Shown here piece by piece: positions 25,932 to 34,335 of a DNA stretch of 64,000 bases. The DNA comes from CAVUPF01 sp963777915 (lineage in GTDB: Bacteria; Actinomycetota; Thermoleophilia; Solirubrobacterales; 70-9). The first letter of the stretch is position 1, and each line of letters starts with the position of its first letter. The DNA is taken from assembly GCA_963777915.1 (NCBI GenBank), contig CAVZSH010000003.1:310001-374000 (forward strand). The letters run 5' to 3'. The notes beneath the pieces were generated by a model, which did no database searches, was not told where the DNA came from, and was given only the letters and a program-made list of their open reading frames with translations. The position numbers and the translations under genes are program-made.

Positions 25932-27593
25932 GTGACGCACGATTTCGACTGGATCGTGGTGGGCTCCGGGTTCGGCGGTTCAGTCTCTGCGCTGCGGCTC
26001 GCCGAAAAGGGATACTCGGTGGCGGTGCTGGAGTGCGGGAGCCGGTTCCGAGATGAGGACTTCGCCGAGTCGACCCTACGAAATCCCCGCCGCTACTTCT
26101 TCGCGCCAAAACTGGGGATGAGAGGGGTGCTGCGAATGACCTTCTTCAAGGACGTCTTCGTCGTCTCCGGCAGCGGCGTCGGCGGAGGCAGCCTCGGCTA
26201 CGCGAACACCCTCTACAGGGCTCGCTCGGCCTTCTTCGAGGACCCGCAATGGGCCGAGCTCGCCAACTGGGAGACGGAGCTCGCCCCCCACTACGACACG
26301 GCAGAGCGGATGCTCGGCGTCACCGAGTACGAGGGGATTGGACCGGCAGACGTTCTGCTCAAGGAATACGGCGAGGAGATCGGCGTCGGCGAGACCTTCA
26401 CCAACACCAGGGTCGGGGTCTTCTTCGATCAGCCGGGCAAAGAGGTCGCCGATCCGTATTTCGGCGGCGAGGGGCCGGCCCGGAGCGGCTGCATGCGCTG
26501 TGGAAACTGCATGGTCGGCTGCCGTCACGGGGCCAAGAACACCCTGGTCAAGAACTACCTCTGGTTTGCCGAGAAGCTCGGCGTCAAGATCATTCCCGAG
26601 CGGCAGGTGACCGAGATCAACCCCTTGGGTGCGGCCGACGGTTCCGGCGGCTACTGCGTGAGCAGCGAACGCTCCGGCACCTGGGTTCGCCATCAACGCG
26701 AGATTTTGACCGCGAGGGGAGTCGTGGTCGCGGCCGGTGCCCTCGGCACCAACCAGCTACTTGCCAACTGCAAGCACCGCGGCTCGCTGCCGAGGGTCTC
26801 AGAGCGCTTGGGAGCGGTAGTGCGGACCAACTCGGAGTCGATCCAGGCGGTCACCGCCCCCGACGACACACGTGACTTCAGCCGCTCCATCGCGATCACC
26901 TCCAGCATCTACCCCGACCCCGACACCCACATCGAGGTGGTCACCTACGGCGAGGGTGGCGATGCGCTGAGCGCCACCTTCACCACGATGACGGGCGCCG
27001 GGACGAAGCTGAGCCGGCCGCTCAAGTGGCTTGCCGCGATGGGGCGACACCCGTGGCAGACCCTGCGGCTGCTGATCCCCTTCAAGTGGTCGCGCCGAAC
27101 TGTGATCCTGCTCGTCATGCAAACCGTCGATGCGGCAATGCACCTGCAGCCGAAGCGCAAGCTGTTCGGAGGAGGAGTGCGCCTCCAGACCGAGCAGGAT
27201 CCTCTGCGACCCAACCCGACCTTCATCCCTGCTGCCGAGCAGGTGACTCGCTGGTTCGCCAAACGCACCGGTGGCATCGCCCAAAGCGCCCTAACCGAGT
27301 CGGTCCGCAACATCCCATCGACCGCCCACATCCTCGGCGGCGCCGTCGTCGGCGCCGGTCCTGAGACTGGCGTTGTCGATGGCTCCAACCGCGTTTTCGG
27401 CTACGAGAACCTGCTGGTCTGCGACGGCGCGGCGATCCCCGCCAACCCCGGCGTCAACCCGAGCCTGACGATCACTGCGAAGGCCGAGCACGCGATGAGC
27501 CTGATTCCGCCGAAGGGCGACCAGCAGCCGCGCCACCTCCCCGAGGCGGCGCGGCCAGCTCCTGTCGCGGGGCGCTCAGCCGGCGTCGTCTAG
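25932..27593 (+). CDS. GMC-family flavin oxidoreductase (cholesterol-oxidase-like) with a Cys-rich motif
   Basis: 553 residues, GTG start. WIVVGSGFGGSVSALRLAEK is the FAD-binding Rossmann start, with VLECGSRFRDEDF at the end of beta-2. SGSGVGGGSLGYANTLY is the GMC signature. Residues ~187-200 form GCMRCGNCMVGCRHGAKNTL, four clustered Cys that could hold an iron-sulfur cluster or be structural. The C-terminus (CDGAAIPANPGVNPSLTITA) carries the FAD-contact motif of cholesterol-oxidase-type GMC enzymes. It oxidises an alcohol, sterol or similar substrate, and the rubredoxin upstream may take its electrons. The last 18 bp overlap the SOD gene on the other strand. Confidence 0.88.
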   Translation: MTHDFDWIVVGSGFGGSVSALRLAEKGYSVAVLECGSRFRDEDFAESTLRNPRRYFFAPKLGMRGVLRMTFFKDVFVVSGSGVGGGSLGYANTLYRARSAFFEDPQWAELANWETELAPHYDTAERMLGVTEYEGIGPADVLLKEYGEEIGVGETFTNTRVGVFFDQPGKEVADPYFGGEGPARSGCMRCGNCMVGCRHGAKNTLVKNYLWFAEKLGVKIIPERQVTEINPLGAADGSGGYCVSSERSGTWVRHQREILTARGVVVAAGALGTNQLLANCKHRGSLPRVSERLGAVVRTNSESIQAVTAPDDTRDFSRSIAITSSIYPDPDTHIEVVTYGEGGDALSATFTTMTGAGTKLSRPLKWLAAMGRHPWQTLRLLIPFKWSRRTVILLVMQTVDAAMHLQPKRKLFGGGVRLQTEQDPLRPNPTFIPAAEQVTRWFAKRTGGIAQSALTESVRNIPSTAHILGGAVVGAGPETGVVDGSNRVFGYENLLVCDGAAIPANPGVNPSLTITAKAEHAMSLIPPKGDQQPRHLPEAARPAPVAGRSAGVV

Positions 27594-28181
27594 CCGCTGC
27601 GCGACGAAGTCCCAGTTGACGACGTTCCAGAAGGCGTCGATGTAGTCGGGGCGCCTGTTTTGGTACTTGAGGTAGTAGGCGTGCTCCCAGACATCACAGC
27701 CCAGCAGCACGACGCTGCCGTCAGAGACCGGGGAGTCCTGGTTGGGGGTCGAGACGACGGCGAGGCCGGATGAATCCTTGACCAGCCAGGCCCAGCCGGA
27801 GCCGAAGCGGGCGATGCCGGCATTTTTGAACTCCTCCTTGAAGGAGTCAAGAGAACCGAAGGTATCGGCGATCTCCGAGGCCAGCGCACCACCGGGCTCG
27901 CCGCCGCCCTCGGGACTCAGCATCTGCCAGAAAAGCGAGTGGTTGTAGTGGCCGCCGCCGTTGTTGCGGACCGGCCCCTGCTTGTCGCCGGGCAGGCTGG
28001 AGAGGTTGCACAGCACGTCCTCGACGTCGCGGTCGACCCACTCGGTCCCCTCCAGAGCAGCGTTTGCTTTGTCGACGTAGGCCTGGTGGTGCTTGTCGTG
28101 GTGGACGCGCATCGTCGCCTCATCGATGTGGGGCTCGAGCCCGTCATAGGGGTATGGAAGGTCGGGAACCGAGAAAGCCAT
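27576..28181 (-). CDS. Iron/manganese superoxide dismutase
   Basis: 201 residues from ATG at 28181, preceded by AAGGAGGAG. Metal ligands are His27 (VHHDKHH region), His81 (GGGHYNHSLFW), Asp163 and His167 (CDVWEHAYYL). GGGHYNHSLFWQ and the QDSP loop (PNQDSPVSDG) favour the Mn/cambialistic group, but metal choice cannot be settled by sequence. It removes superoxide in the cytoplasm. The in-frame open extension to 28406 has no coding look. The stop region overlaps the convergent GMC gene. Confidence 0.95.
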   Translation of the reverse strand: MAFSVPDLPYPYDGLEPHIDEATMRVHHDKHHQAYVDKANAALEGTEWVDRDVEDVLCNLSSLPGDKQGPVRNNGGGHYNHSLFWQMLSPEGGGEPGGALASEIADTFGSLDSFKEEFKNAGIARFGSGWAWLVKDSSGLAVVSTPNQDSPVSDGSVVLLGCDVWEHAYYLKYQNRRPDYIDAFWNVVNWDFVAQRLDDAG

Positions 28182-28222
28182 CTGGCGTCTCCTCCTTATC
28201 GGGTGCGGAAGTCGACCGCAGC

Positions 28223-29317
28223 CTACCGAGCAGGGAACTGCGCCAGGGGGACGGTTTCGGGGTCGCCGTCGGTCCAGGCGTTGAACGCATACCAGGCGGG
28301 CTTCGCTTCGCCGCTGGCGGTCAGCAGCCCGGCCGTGGTGCAGAAGACCGTGCAGGTCCCTGCCTGGTCGGCCCAGGAGAACCACCAGACGCCGCCGATC
28401 CGCCACCTCACCCGGTTGGCGGCGAGCATCGAGAAGGCCTGATCGAGCTCTTCGGCCTGGCCGAAGGGCCCCACCTCCCAGCGCGATGGCCCTTCTGCCG
28501 AGCCCCAGCCCAGCTCGGTGACGTAGAAGTGAATGGAGGCGTCGTTGTGGGCCGCCATAATGGCGCGCAGGCTCCTGATCTCGCCGCGCATTTCGGTGGC
28601 GCTGGCGACGTAGGGGTGAAGCGCCACCCCGTCGAAGTACTGCTTGATGCCGGGACTGCGGTAAAGACGCGAGAGAAAGGTGGTGGACTTGACGTTGGGC
28701 GGGGTCTGAAGCGGGCGCCCGAAGAGGCCGCCGACGATCGGCTTAGAGCCAGGATCGGCTTCGTGAAGGACCCGCCCGGAGAGCCGGATCAGCTTCGCGT
28801 AGCGGGCCGGGTCGGGGTGATGGGAGAAGTTGACGAGGTTCTCCTCGTTCCAGATCTCCCAGCGGCGGATCGGCAGGAACGGCAGTTCGGGGTTCTTCGA
28901 CCAAAAGGAGCCTTCGGGGCCATAGCGCGCCACCGCGGCGCGCAGAAACGAGGCCCACCCCCAGCGCTGCCAGGCGCTTTCGACTGGTTCTTGGCTGGGC
29001 TCGGGCGCCGCCCATGAGGGGGTGCCCCAGAGGAATGGCAATACGCTGATCCCGTGTTCTGCCGCGAGCGCGACTTCACGGTCAAAGCCCGACCAGTTGG
29101 GCTTTGCCACCGAGGGGTTCTGCGGCTGGATCGCGCTCCAAGGGAGGGGCAGGCGGACGCTTCGCACCCCGGCCTCCTGCATCAGTTCGCATTCTGTCTC
29201 GGTCAGGGGGCTCTGCGGGGAAACCCCGAAGAACCCGGGGGGCAGGCTCGCCCCGGCCGTGGCCGGCGGCAGAACCAGCACCGCCAGAGCTGCGATAAAG
29301 AGTAGGGACCTGCGCAT
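28223..29317 (-). CDS. Secreted clan-A glycoside hydrolase (GH39/GH5-like TIM barrel)
   Basis: 364 residues from ATG at 29317. Signal peptide RRSLLFIAALAVLVLPPATA, cleaved near residue 22-24. The barrel shows WEIWNEENLVNF (acid/base Glu of the NE motif at about half-length) and FYVTELGWGSAEG (nucleophile Glu), the paired motifs of clan GH-A. GVRSVRLPLPWSAIQP and GVALHPYV are typical barrel strands. It likely cuts or modifies an external polysaccharide; specificity is not predictable. The 41-bp gap to sodA gives no room for a separate promoter in between, so the two may be transcribed together. Confidence 0.8.
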   Translation of the reverse strand: MRRSLLFIAALAVLVLPPATAGASLPPGFFGVSPQSPLTETECELMQEAGVRSVRLPLPWSAIQPQNPSVAKPNWSGFDREVALAAEHGISVLPFLWGTPSWAAPEPSQEPVESAWQRWGWASFLRAAVARYGPEGSFWSKNPELPFLPIRRWEIWNEENLVNFSHHPDPARYAKLIRLSGRVLHEADPGSKPIVGGLFGRPLQTPPNVKSTTFLSRLYRSPGIKQYFDGVALHPYVASATEMRGEIRSLRAIMAAHNDASIHFYVTELGWGSAEGPSRWEVGPFGQAEELDQAFSMLAANRVRWRIGGVWWFSWADQAGTCTVFCTTAGLLTASGEAKPAWYAFNAWTDGDPETVPLAQFPAR

Positions 29318-29785
29318 CCAATCCTTACTCTGACCCCGAGTACGGCTGAAAGTCGCGATCTTGCCGCCCACCGGATCGCGAAACGTCGGGACGCCCAGAT
29401 CAATTTGGCTCTATTAAGCCATATCCGGCACTCCTTGACCGGCGGAATTTAACCTGTGACGAGCTGTCCCACCGCTGCTCCTCCCTCGCGCCAGCGAACG
29501 GCGGAGGATGCAACAGCGGTCATTGTAAAACGACTTGCCGCAAGGCTTGCCCCCTCATCGCGAGACCGCTGTCCCCTGCGGGGTCAGCGCATGCCAGGTA
29601 CCGCCGAATCGTGTCGCCCTTCCTCTGCGAGATAGTCAGGGAGACGGCATCCCAGGAGATGCGGGGCGGCGGTCACCTTAGCCTTCGGTTTGAGGCCGTT
29701 GCGCCGGGCTGGGTGAGGGTCGGAAGTGGGCATCGCCTCCACCATCCGCTGCGATGGACGGGATGCTATTGCGAAGGGGCTGGAC
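29318..29785. other. Intergenic region, no supported gene
   Basis: About 470 bp between the divergent glycosidase and small ORF. Several ORFs cover it in more than one frame but none has a ribosome site and convincing composition. The final 20 bp contain GAAGGGG, the ribosome site of the following gene. Confidence 0.5.
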
Positions 29786-30004
29786 ATGGCTTCGCCCTGG
29801 AAATATGTTCGCAAGATGAAATTCGACATCAGCTGGCAGGAGGAACGTGAGACGAAGAAGGCCGTCGTGGAGGCGGTGAGCAGCGATGAGGCCGTGAGGA
29901 TGCTCGCGGCCGAACTCGGTCACGCCCCGGGGGTCACCTACGACGTAGAGCCCGAGGACGACCTCGGATACATGGAGCGGATCACACTCGACGATGAATC
30001 TTAG
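29786..30004 (+). CDS. Small hypothetical protein
   Basis: 72 residues from ATG at 29786 with GAAGGGG 6 nt upstream, a reason to prefer it over the earlier in-frame start at 29726. It is acidic and helical: SWQEERETKKAVVEAVSSDE and VRMLAAELGHAPGVTYDVEP. The E/K pairs suggest a stable helix followed by a strand. I do not recognise a family. Ends 175 bp before the convergent NTF2-like gene. Confidence 0.55.
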   Translation: MASPWKYVRKMKFDISWQEERETKKAVVEAVSSDEAVRMLAAELGHAPGVTYDVEPEDDLGYMERITLDDES

Positions 30005-30178
30005 CCTGGCGTCTCGCTCGTCTGAGAGTCGTTGATGCAACGCCCACAGGCGACCGGCCTCACCGTGCAATTGGACATTCAGCTGCGGTGTCTAGCACCG
30101 CACAATGCCCGGCTTGGGATCGTTGCGAAGCTCGGTGCTCCACACGATCTCGTAGGTCGATACGGGTGAGCATCGTCC

Positions 30179-30607
30179 TTATGAGGGTCTCAGGCCAACG
30201 GCCACAAAACGATCGCGGGCGGCGCCTCCAAGGCCCCAGGGAGCGAGGATCGCGAGCTTCCAGGAGCACTCCAGGCGGCGCAGGAGGACTGTGGCGTTGG
30301 AGGTCTGCACAAAGGGAGCATCGATGCCGCCGGAGCGCATCGTCCAGCGCTGGATGCTCAGGGCCATCTCCCCCGCCGTGAGCATGCTCTGGTCCTCGAT
30401 CCGGATCTTCGCGCTGCTCGCGATCAGCTGAGCGAGGACGCTGCGGATCTCATCGCGGCCGCGGATCGCCGTGGCGTCGGGGGTGAGGAAGCAGGCATCG
30501 CGGGCGAAAAGGGATGCCGCCATGTCGAGCTCACCCGCGTTTTGGGCCTCGACGAAGGCGAGCGTCGCTCGCTCGGGGCTCTCGGGGAGCGCGGCTGCCG
30601 GCAGCAC
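30179..30607 (-). CDS. NTF2-like (SnoaL/ketosteroid-isomerase fold) protein
   Basis: 142 residues from GTG at 30607, with GGAGGG 8 nt upstream; a GTG at 30643 is also possible. Residues ATLAFVEAQNAGELDMAASL followed by FARDACFLTPDATAIRGRDE match the cone-shaped NTF2-like fold (DxAxLFAxDAxxxxP plus IRGRDEIR), and LTAGEMALSIQRWTMR continues the sheet. The fold hosts isomerases, cyclases and hydrolases of small lipophilic substrates. It follows the secreted gene by ~18 bp. The substrate is unknown. Confidence 0.75.
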   Translation of the reverse strand: MLPAAALPESPERATLAFVEAQNAGELDMAASLFARDACFLTPDATAIRGRDEIRSVLAQLIASSAKIRIEDQSMLTAGEMALSIQRWTMRSGGIDAPFVQTSNATVLLRRLECSWKLAILAPWGLGGAARDRFVAVGLRPS

Positions 30608-30624
30608 AGCCGCGCCCTCCGCAA

Positions 30625-31395
30625 TTACTTTCGCACCGTGCACGGCTTAAAGAAGTTGCCGGTCAGGAAGGTGCCGTCGTTGAAGGTGAATTCGCCTTTG
30701 GCCTCAAAGTGGCCGGTTTCACAGCGGGCGTTGATGTAACTGTAGTGGTGACCCTTGTAGGTCCATTTACGGCCGATCCGAAGCTCACCGGAGACCGGCA
30801 CGCCGCTGCCGCCGGCGATCGGGGGGATCGTGCCTTTGGTGCGGTAGCCATAGACCCCGTCGTGGATCTTTTCGATCACGATCTGGACGATGTAAGTGGT
30901 TGGCACCGGGACGGTGAGATAGGCGTGGGCGAGGACGGTCGGGTCGCCGTGCTTCTTGGGGCCGTTAAAGAGGGTGAGCGGCGAGGAGGCCGAGAAGGGC
31001 AGCGATTCGGGGAAGGCGATGATCGCCTTGCCCTCTCCCTCGCCGACGATCGCTTCGGGGCAGGCGCGGCGGGCCTGGGCGGTGGTGGTCGCCGCCAGCT
31101 TTCCCTTCGTGCAGACCGGCAGGCCGGTGGTCTCGACGGAGCCGTGGCGGTCGAAGTAGATGGTCAGCGTCTTCAGGATCGGCGGCAGGGCGCCGGAGGT
31201 GGTCGAGATCGAACCGCCGCCGTGGATGGTGATCGGGGCGTTTTCGTGTTTTGGCAGAGCGGTCGGGGCGAAGCCGCCTTCGGCGATGATCACGATCGGG
31301 CCGGCGACAATCCGCATGGGAATGGCATAGGCAGCGCCCGCGGTGACGAGCAGGGCGAGTACCGCGGCGGCGGCGATCAAGGTCTTCTTTCGCAT
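30625..31395 (-). CDS. Secreted protein of unknown function
   Basis: 256 residues. Signal peptide KKTLIAAAAVLALLVTAGAA with AYA as the likely cleavage site. ATG at 31395 is preceded by GGAGGATCCC. The mature part is beta-rich, with three Cys-containing turns (GLPVCTKGKL, ARRACPEAI and NARCETGHFEAKGEF, NFFKPCTVRK), so two disulfides are likely. No family is recognised. It is the same type as the secreted protein at 4905-5468. It overlaps the hydroxylase gene by 19 bp upstream. Confidence 0.75.
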   Translation of the reverse strand: MRKKTLIAAAAVLALLVTAGAAYAIPMRIVAGPIVIIAEGGFAPTALPKHENAPITIHGGGSISTTSGALPPILKTLTIYFDRHGSVETTGLPVCTKGKLAATTTAQARRACPEAIVGEGEGKAIIAFPESLPFSASSPLTLFNGPKKHGDPTVLAHAYLTVPVPTTYIVQIVIEKIHDGVYGYRTKGTIPPIAGGSGVPVSGELRIGRKWTYKGHHYSYINARCETGHFEAKGEFTFNDGTFLTGNFFKPCTVRK

Positions 31396-32141
31396 TGGGA
31401 TCCTCCTACTGCGGGCTTGGTTGTTGAGCTGCGCCGCTCAAGGTTGCGGACGGTGCGCGATTTCGGGACAGCCCGATGATCCGGAAAGGTGCCGAGCACC
31501 CGGTCGGCGGCGTCGGAGCTGACGCCGAACCAGAAGTGCTCGTTCTTGAAGTGGTGAAGGCGGTGAGAGCGCCAGATCGACTTGTAGTAGCGGGTCTTCG
31601 GGCGATACGGGGTGTGGATGATGAAGTGACACCACTCATAGGTCGCGAGCAGCGCGTAGCCGCAGAGGGTGGCCGTGAGGAAGAGTGCCGTGTGGTCGCC
31701 TCCGAGGAGAGTCCAGGGCCAGCTCAGCAACCACATCGTGGCGGCTATCCCGGGCAGGATGAAGAGGACTCCGAGCCACGGGAGCAAGACCGTCTTCAAC
31801 GCTGTGGGGTGGCGATGGTGGAAGCGGTGGACTTGAGCGGTTGGCGGATCAATGGTAAGCGGGCCGAGCCTTCGCGGCTTGGAGTGGAGAAGTCCGACGT
31901 GGATCAGCCACTCGCTGAAGGGCTGGAAGGCGATCAGCAGGCCTGCGACCACGAGGTCGAGCCAACTCCATAAACCGATGGCGATGCGGGCCGCGAGCGC
32001 GGCCGCTAGGCCGGCGGCGATGAGCCGAGGTGAGGGGAAGCGCAGGAACACCCGGGCGCAGTCGAGCAAGGTCACGCCCGCCCGGCCTGGCCTGGTCGCA
32101 ATCTCAGAAGCTGATGCGGTGAGCCGATCGCTCTGGGTCAT
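31377..32141 (-). CDS. Fatty acid hydroxylase/sterol desaturase family membrane protein
   Basis: About 254 residues from ATG at 32141; an upstream in-frame start to 32216 has no better support. Four or so membrane segments. The di-iron histidine boxes are HVGLLH (~residue 80), HRFHHRHP (HxxHH, ~105), CHFIIHT and HRLHHFKNEH (~200), as in the sterol desaturase/fatty-acid hydroxylase superfamily. The enzyme uses O2 and electrons to hydroxylate or desaturate a lipid in the membrane. The electron donor is not evident, but the rubredoxin 6 kb away is one candidate. Confidence 0.88.
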   Translation of the reverse strand: MTQSDRLTASASEIATRPGRAGVTLLDCARVFLRFPSPRLIAAGLAAALAARIAIGLWSWLDLVVAGLLIAFQPFSEWLIHVGLLHSKPRRLGPLTIDPPTAQVHRFHHRHPTALKTVLLPWLGVLFILPGIAATMWLLSWPWTLLGGDHTALFLTATLCGYALLATYEWCHFIIHTPYRPKTRYYKSIWRSHRLHHFKNEHFWFGVSSDAADRVLGTFPDHRAVPKSRTVRNLERRSSTTKPAVGGSQCERRP

Positions 32142-32346
32142 CTGGACCTCAAGGGAAGGTCGAGCGCGACTTCGAGACTTCCGGAGGCGCCTCGCGGGAA
32201 TTGGAGTCAGCCACATCTCCGTCGGGCTCGGCTATCGCTTTTGCGACAGAGCGCCGGGCGCGGTGGTCGAGCAACTCGCCGACGAGGCCAGGGCGCCGCC
32301 AATCAGGGCCTTCTTCGGCATCTCTATCTCCCTCTGGCCAAGGTGC

Positions 32347-33012
32347 CTAGGCGGTCGGATCCGGAGCTGGTCTCGTGGCCGGCGTGGTGGAGGAGCGCGA
32401 CTTGCCCTCAGAAAGCGCGCCCCGGACGATCGTCGAAAGGGCGGCAGCCGTACCCCTCGCGTCGTGGGCGCCGGTGCCGAGTCGCTGCACGCTCATGCCG
32501 GTCAAGACGGCGACGACGGTGGCGGCGTGACGAGAGGGGTCGGGAACACCAAGCGCCTCCAGGGCCGCGGCGGCAAGGGCTTCATATGCGGCGAAGCAGC
32601 GCCGCGAGGCCTCTTGAAGGGCGGGCTCACGGGCGGCGAACAGGTGCAGCTCCAGCTCGGCGAGCTGTTCGGGGCGATCGACGCTCTGATCGGCGATCCG
32701 CTGCACCTCGGCCGCGACCTCCTGACGGCTGGGATGGGGACGACGGGCCCGCAGGCCGGCGGTTATCGCCTCCAGGCGGGCGACCTCCTCGCCGACATAC
32801 AGCAGCAGGCTCTCGCGCAGCAGCGAGTCTTGACTGGGGAAGTGGTAGGTGAGCGAGCCCAGCGAGATGCCAGCCTGCGCAGCGAGGCGACGGTTGCTTA
32901 GTGCGCCGATCCCTTCGCGGCCGATCAGCGCCAACGTAGCCCGCAGAATGCGCTCGCGGGTCTCGGGTGCCCTGCGCTTGTCCTGAATGTTCTCTGTAGT
33001 GGCAACGGGCAT
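32347..33012 (-). CDS. TetR-family transcriptional regulator
   Basis: 221 residues. RERILRATLALIGREGIGAL, SNRRLAAQAGISLGSLTYHF and PSQDSLLRESLLLY form the TetR helix-turn-helix (residues ~20-70), followed by an all-helical ligand domain with a low-complexity basic tail (RSSTTPATRPAPDPTA). It probably represses itself through the palindrome 20 bp upstream and possibly the hydroxylase and neighbours. ATG at 33012. Confidence 0.9.
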   Translation of the reverse strand: MPVATTENIQDKRRAPETRERILRATLALIGREGIGALSNRRLAAQAGISLGSLTYHFPSQDSLLRESLLLYVGEEVARLEAITAGLRARRPHPSRQEVAAEVQRIADQSVDRPEQLAELELHLFAAREPALQEASRRCFAAYEALAAAALEALGVPDPSRHAATVVAVLTGMSVQRLGTGAHDARGTAAALSTIVRGALSEGKSRSSTTPATRPAPDPTA

Positions 33013-33031
33013 CAGATCGATGATCTCAGAC

Positions 33032-33047
33032 TCGTTCGGTCGAACGA
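33032..33047. promoter_or_regulatory. Palindromic operator, putative TetR binding site
   Basis: TCGTTCG at 33032-33038 and CGAACGA at 33041-33047 are perfect inverted repeats separated by GT, centred ~27 bp before the TetR ATG at 33012. This geometry is usual for TetR self-regulation. An AT-richer stretch at 33048-33062 (AGTACTATAC) next to it may hold the promoter elements. Confidence 0.65.
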
Positions 33048-33067
33048 CCTAGTACTATACACACTTG

Positions 33068-33300
33068 ATGCCGCAGGCTCCAACCGCCGAGCCAGATACC
33101 GAGCTTGCCTTCGCCGGACTGGTGGTTCAGGCGCGGGTGCTGGCCGGCGGCGAGGTCTCTTCGCGGGAGCTGGAAGGGGCTGCCGATCGGCGTGCAGCTG
33201 CTGGGGCGAGAGAACGACGAGGCGACGCTGTTGGCGCTTGGGGCACAGATGGAGGCGGCGGCCGACGGGGAGTGGACAGAGCAGCGGCCGGGGTCCTGAG
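33068..33300 (+). pseudogene. Amidase with nearly all of its middle deleted (ends only)
   Basis: One frame from ATG at 33068 reads DTELAFAGLVVQARVLAGGE and VSSRELEG, the N-terminal helix of amidase-signature enzymes. The next frame, from ~33176, reads GLPIGVQLLGRENDEATLLA and LGAQMEAA, the usual C-terminal segment of the same family, stopping at 33300. The ~400 residues between them, including the Ser-Ser-Lys catalytic core, are gone, and the join at ~33176 is out of frame. So a single deletion removed the core of the gene. Confidence 0.7.
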
Positions 33301-34080
33301 ATGAAGGGAATCGCCGTCCTCGTCGTGATCTTGGTGCTGAGCGCCGCCGGAATGGCCTACTACTTCTTCTACCCCAAAGACTCGGTCAGCAAGTCGGGCG
33401 TCAACCAAGCCCTGGTCAGCTTTCGCAAGGAGATGCAGAAGGCAACGGGCTACCCCAAGCACAGCGGCGCCTCTATCCCGCCCTTCGGCGTCTATCGCTA
33501 CTGGACCCGGGGCTCGGAGGGAATCGAAACCGAAGCGGCCAGCATCGGCCATAACTACGGCAGCGCGACGGCGATTGCCCTGACCCCGACCCGGTGTGGG
33601 GTGAAGGAACGCTGGCAGCCGCTGGTACAGAGCTGGACCGAAGGCGAAATCTGCTTGGCGCCGAAGACCTCGAGGGTGGTCGCGGTGCGAACCTTCCACG
33701 AATTCTTCGGTGAATCAAAGCTGGTGCGCTACGGCTGCCTCGGGGGCAGCGTCCCCTACAGTGCGGAGCTCCGCCCGGGAATGCATTGGGTGACCACGTG
33801 CAGATCCGACAACGGGACCGTGGTCAGCCACGTCGATGTAGAGGGGGTAGGAAAGGTCAAGGTCGGCGGCCGGCCGATCGAGGCCGTACATCTACACTCT
33901 TCGGTAAAGTTGAGTGGAGACCCGGATGGAACCGACACGCAGGACACCTGGCTGCGTCGTTCTGACGGGCTGTTGCTGCGCAGGGTGAACAACAGCATGG
34001 CCCACGTGAGCGCCGGGGGCGGCGGCGAATTTAGTGAACACTATGAGATCGAATTGATCTCAACCAAACCTCAGCGCTGA
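33301..34080 (+). CDS. Membrane-anchored or secreted hypothetical protein
   Basis: 259 residues from ATG at 33301. A single hydrophobic segment at 4-23 (IAVLVVILVLSAAGMAYYFF) is followed directly by YPKDSVSKSG, so it looks like an uncleaved anchor with the rest outside. The body has four Cys (TPTRCGVK, EICLAP, RYGCLGGS, VTTCRSDNG) and is beta-rich. No domain recognised. It begins 1 nt after the amidase remnant, so it was probably not in the same operon originally. Confidence 0.72.
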   Translation: MKGIAVLVVILVLSAAGMAYYFFYPKDSVSKSGVNQALVSFRKEMQKATGYPKHSGASIPPFGVYRYWTRGSEGIETEAASIGHNYGSATAIALTPTRCGVKERWQPLVQSWTEGEICLAPKTSRVVAVRTFHEFFGESKLVRYGCLGGSVPYSAELRPGMHWVTTCRSDNGTVVSHVDVEGVGKVKVGGRPIEAVHLHSSVKLSGDPDGTDTQDTWLRRSDGLLLRRVNNSMAHVSAGGGGEFSEHYEIELISTKPQR

Positions 34081-34110
34081 ATGTTCGGCTAATGGGACGC
34101 GAAAACGGGC

Positions 34111-34335
34111 TCACGCCGGCAGGGGGATCTTGCGACGGACTACGCCCATGTCGAGCGGCTCGCCGTCTTCGCGGAGTTCCTCGACGTAGAGAGCGACCGC
34201 CTCGTTGGCGTTCGCCATCGCGTCGTCCATGTCGTCGCCCTGGGTATGCAGGCCGGGGAGATCCGGCGCATAGACGTGAAAGCCCCCCTCCTCCTGCGGC
34301 TCAAAGACAAGCTCTATTTCTCGGGCATCGGCCAT
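34111..34335 (-). CDS. HicB-like protein without visible HicA partner
   Basis: 74 residues. IELVFEPQEEGGFHVYAPDL followed by PGLHTQGDDMDDAMANANEA is the HicB partly degraded RNase-H-like fold (EGGFxVxxPDLPGxxxxGxxxxEAxxNAxEA). It is the antitoxin fold of hicAB modules; no HicA-like ORF lies on either side. So it may be an orphan regulator, or its toxin has been lost. It sits ~470 bp outside the putative tRNA-Pro element. Confidence 0.75.
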   Translation of the reverse strand: MADAREIELVFEPQEEGGFHVYAPDLPGLHTQGDDMDDAMANANEAVALYVEELREDGEPLDMGVVRRKIPLPA

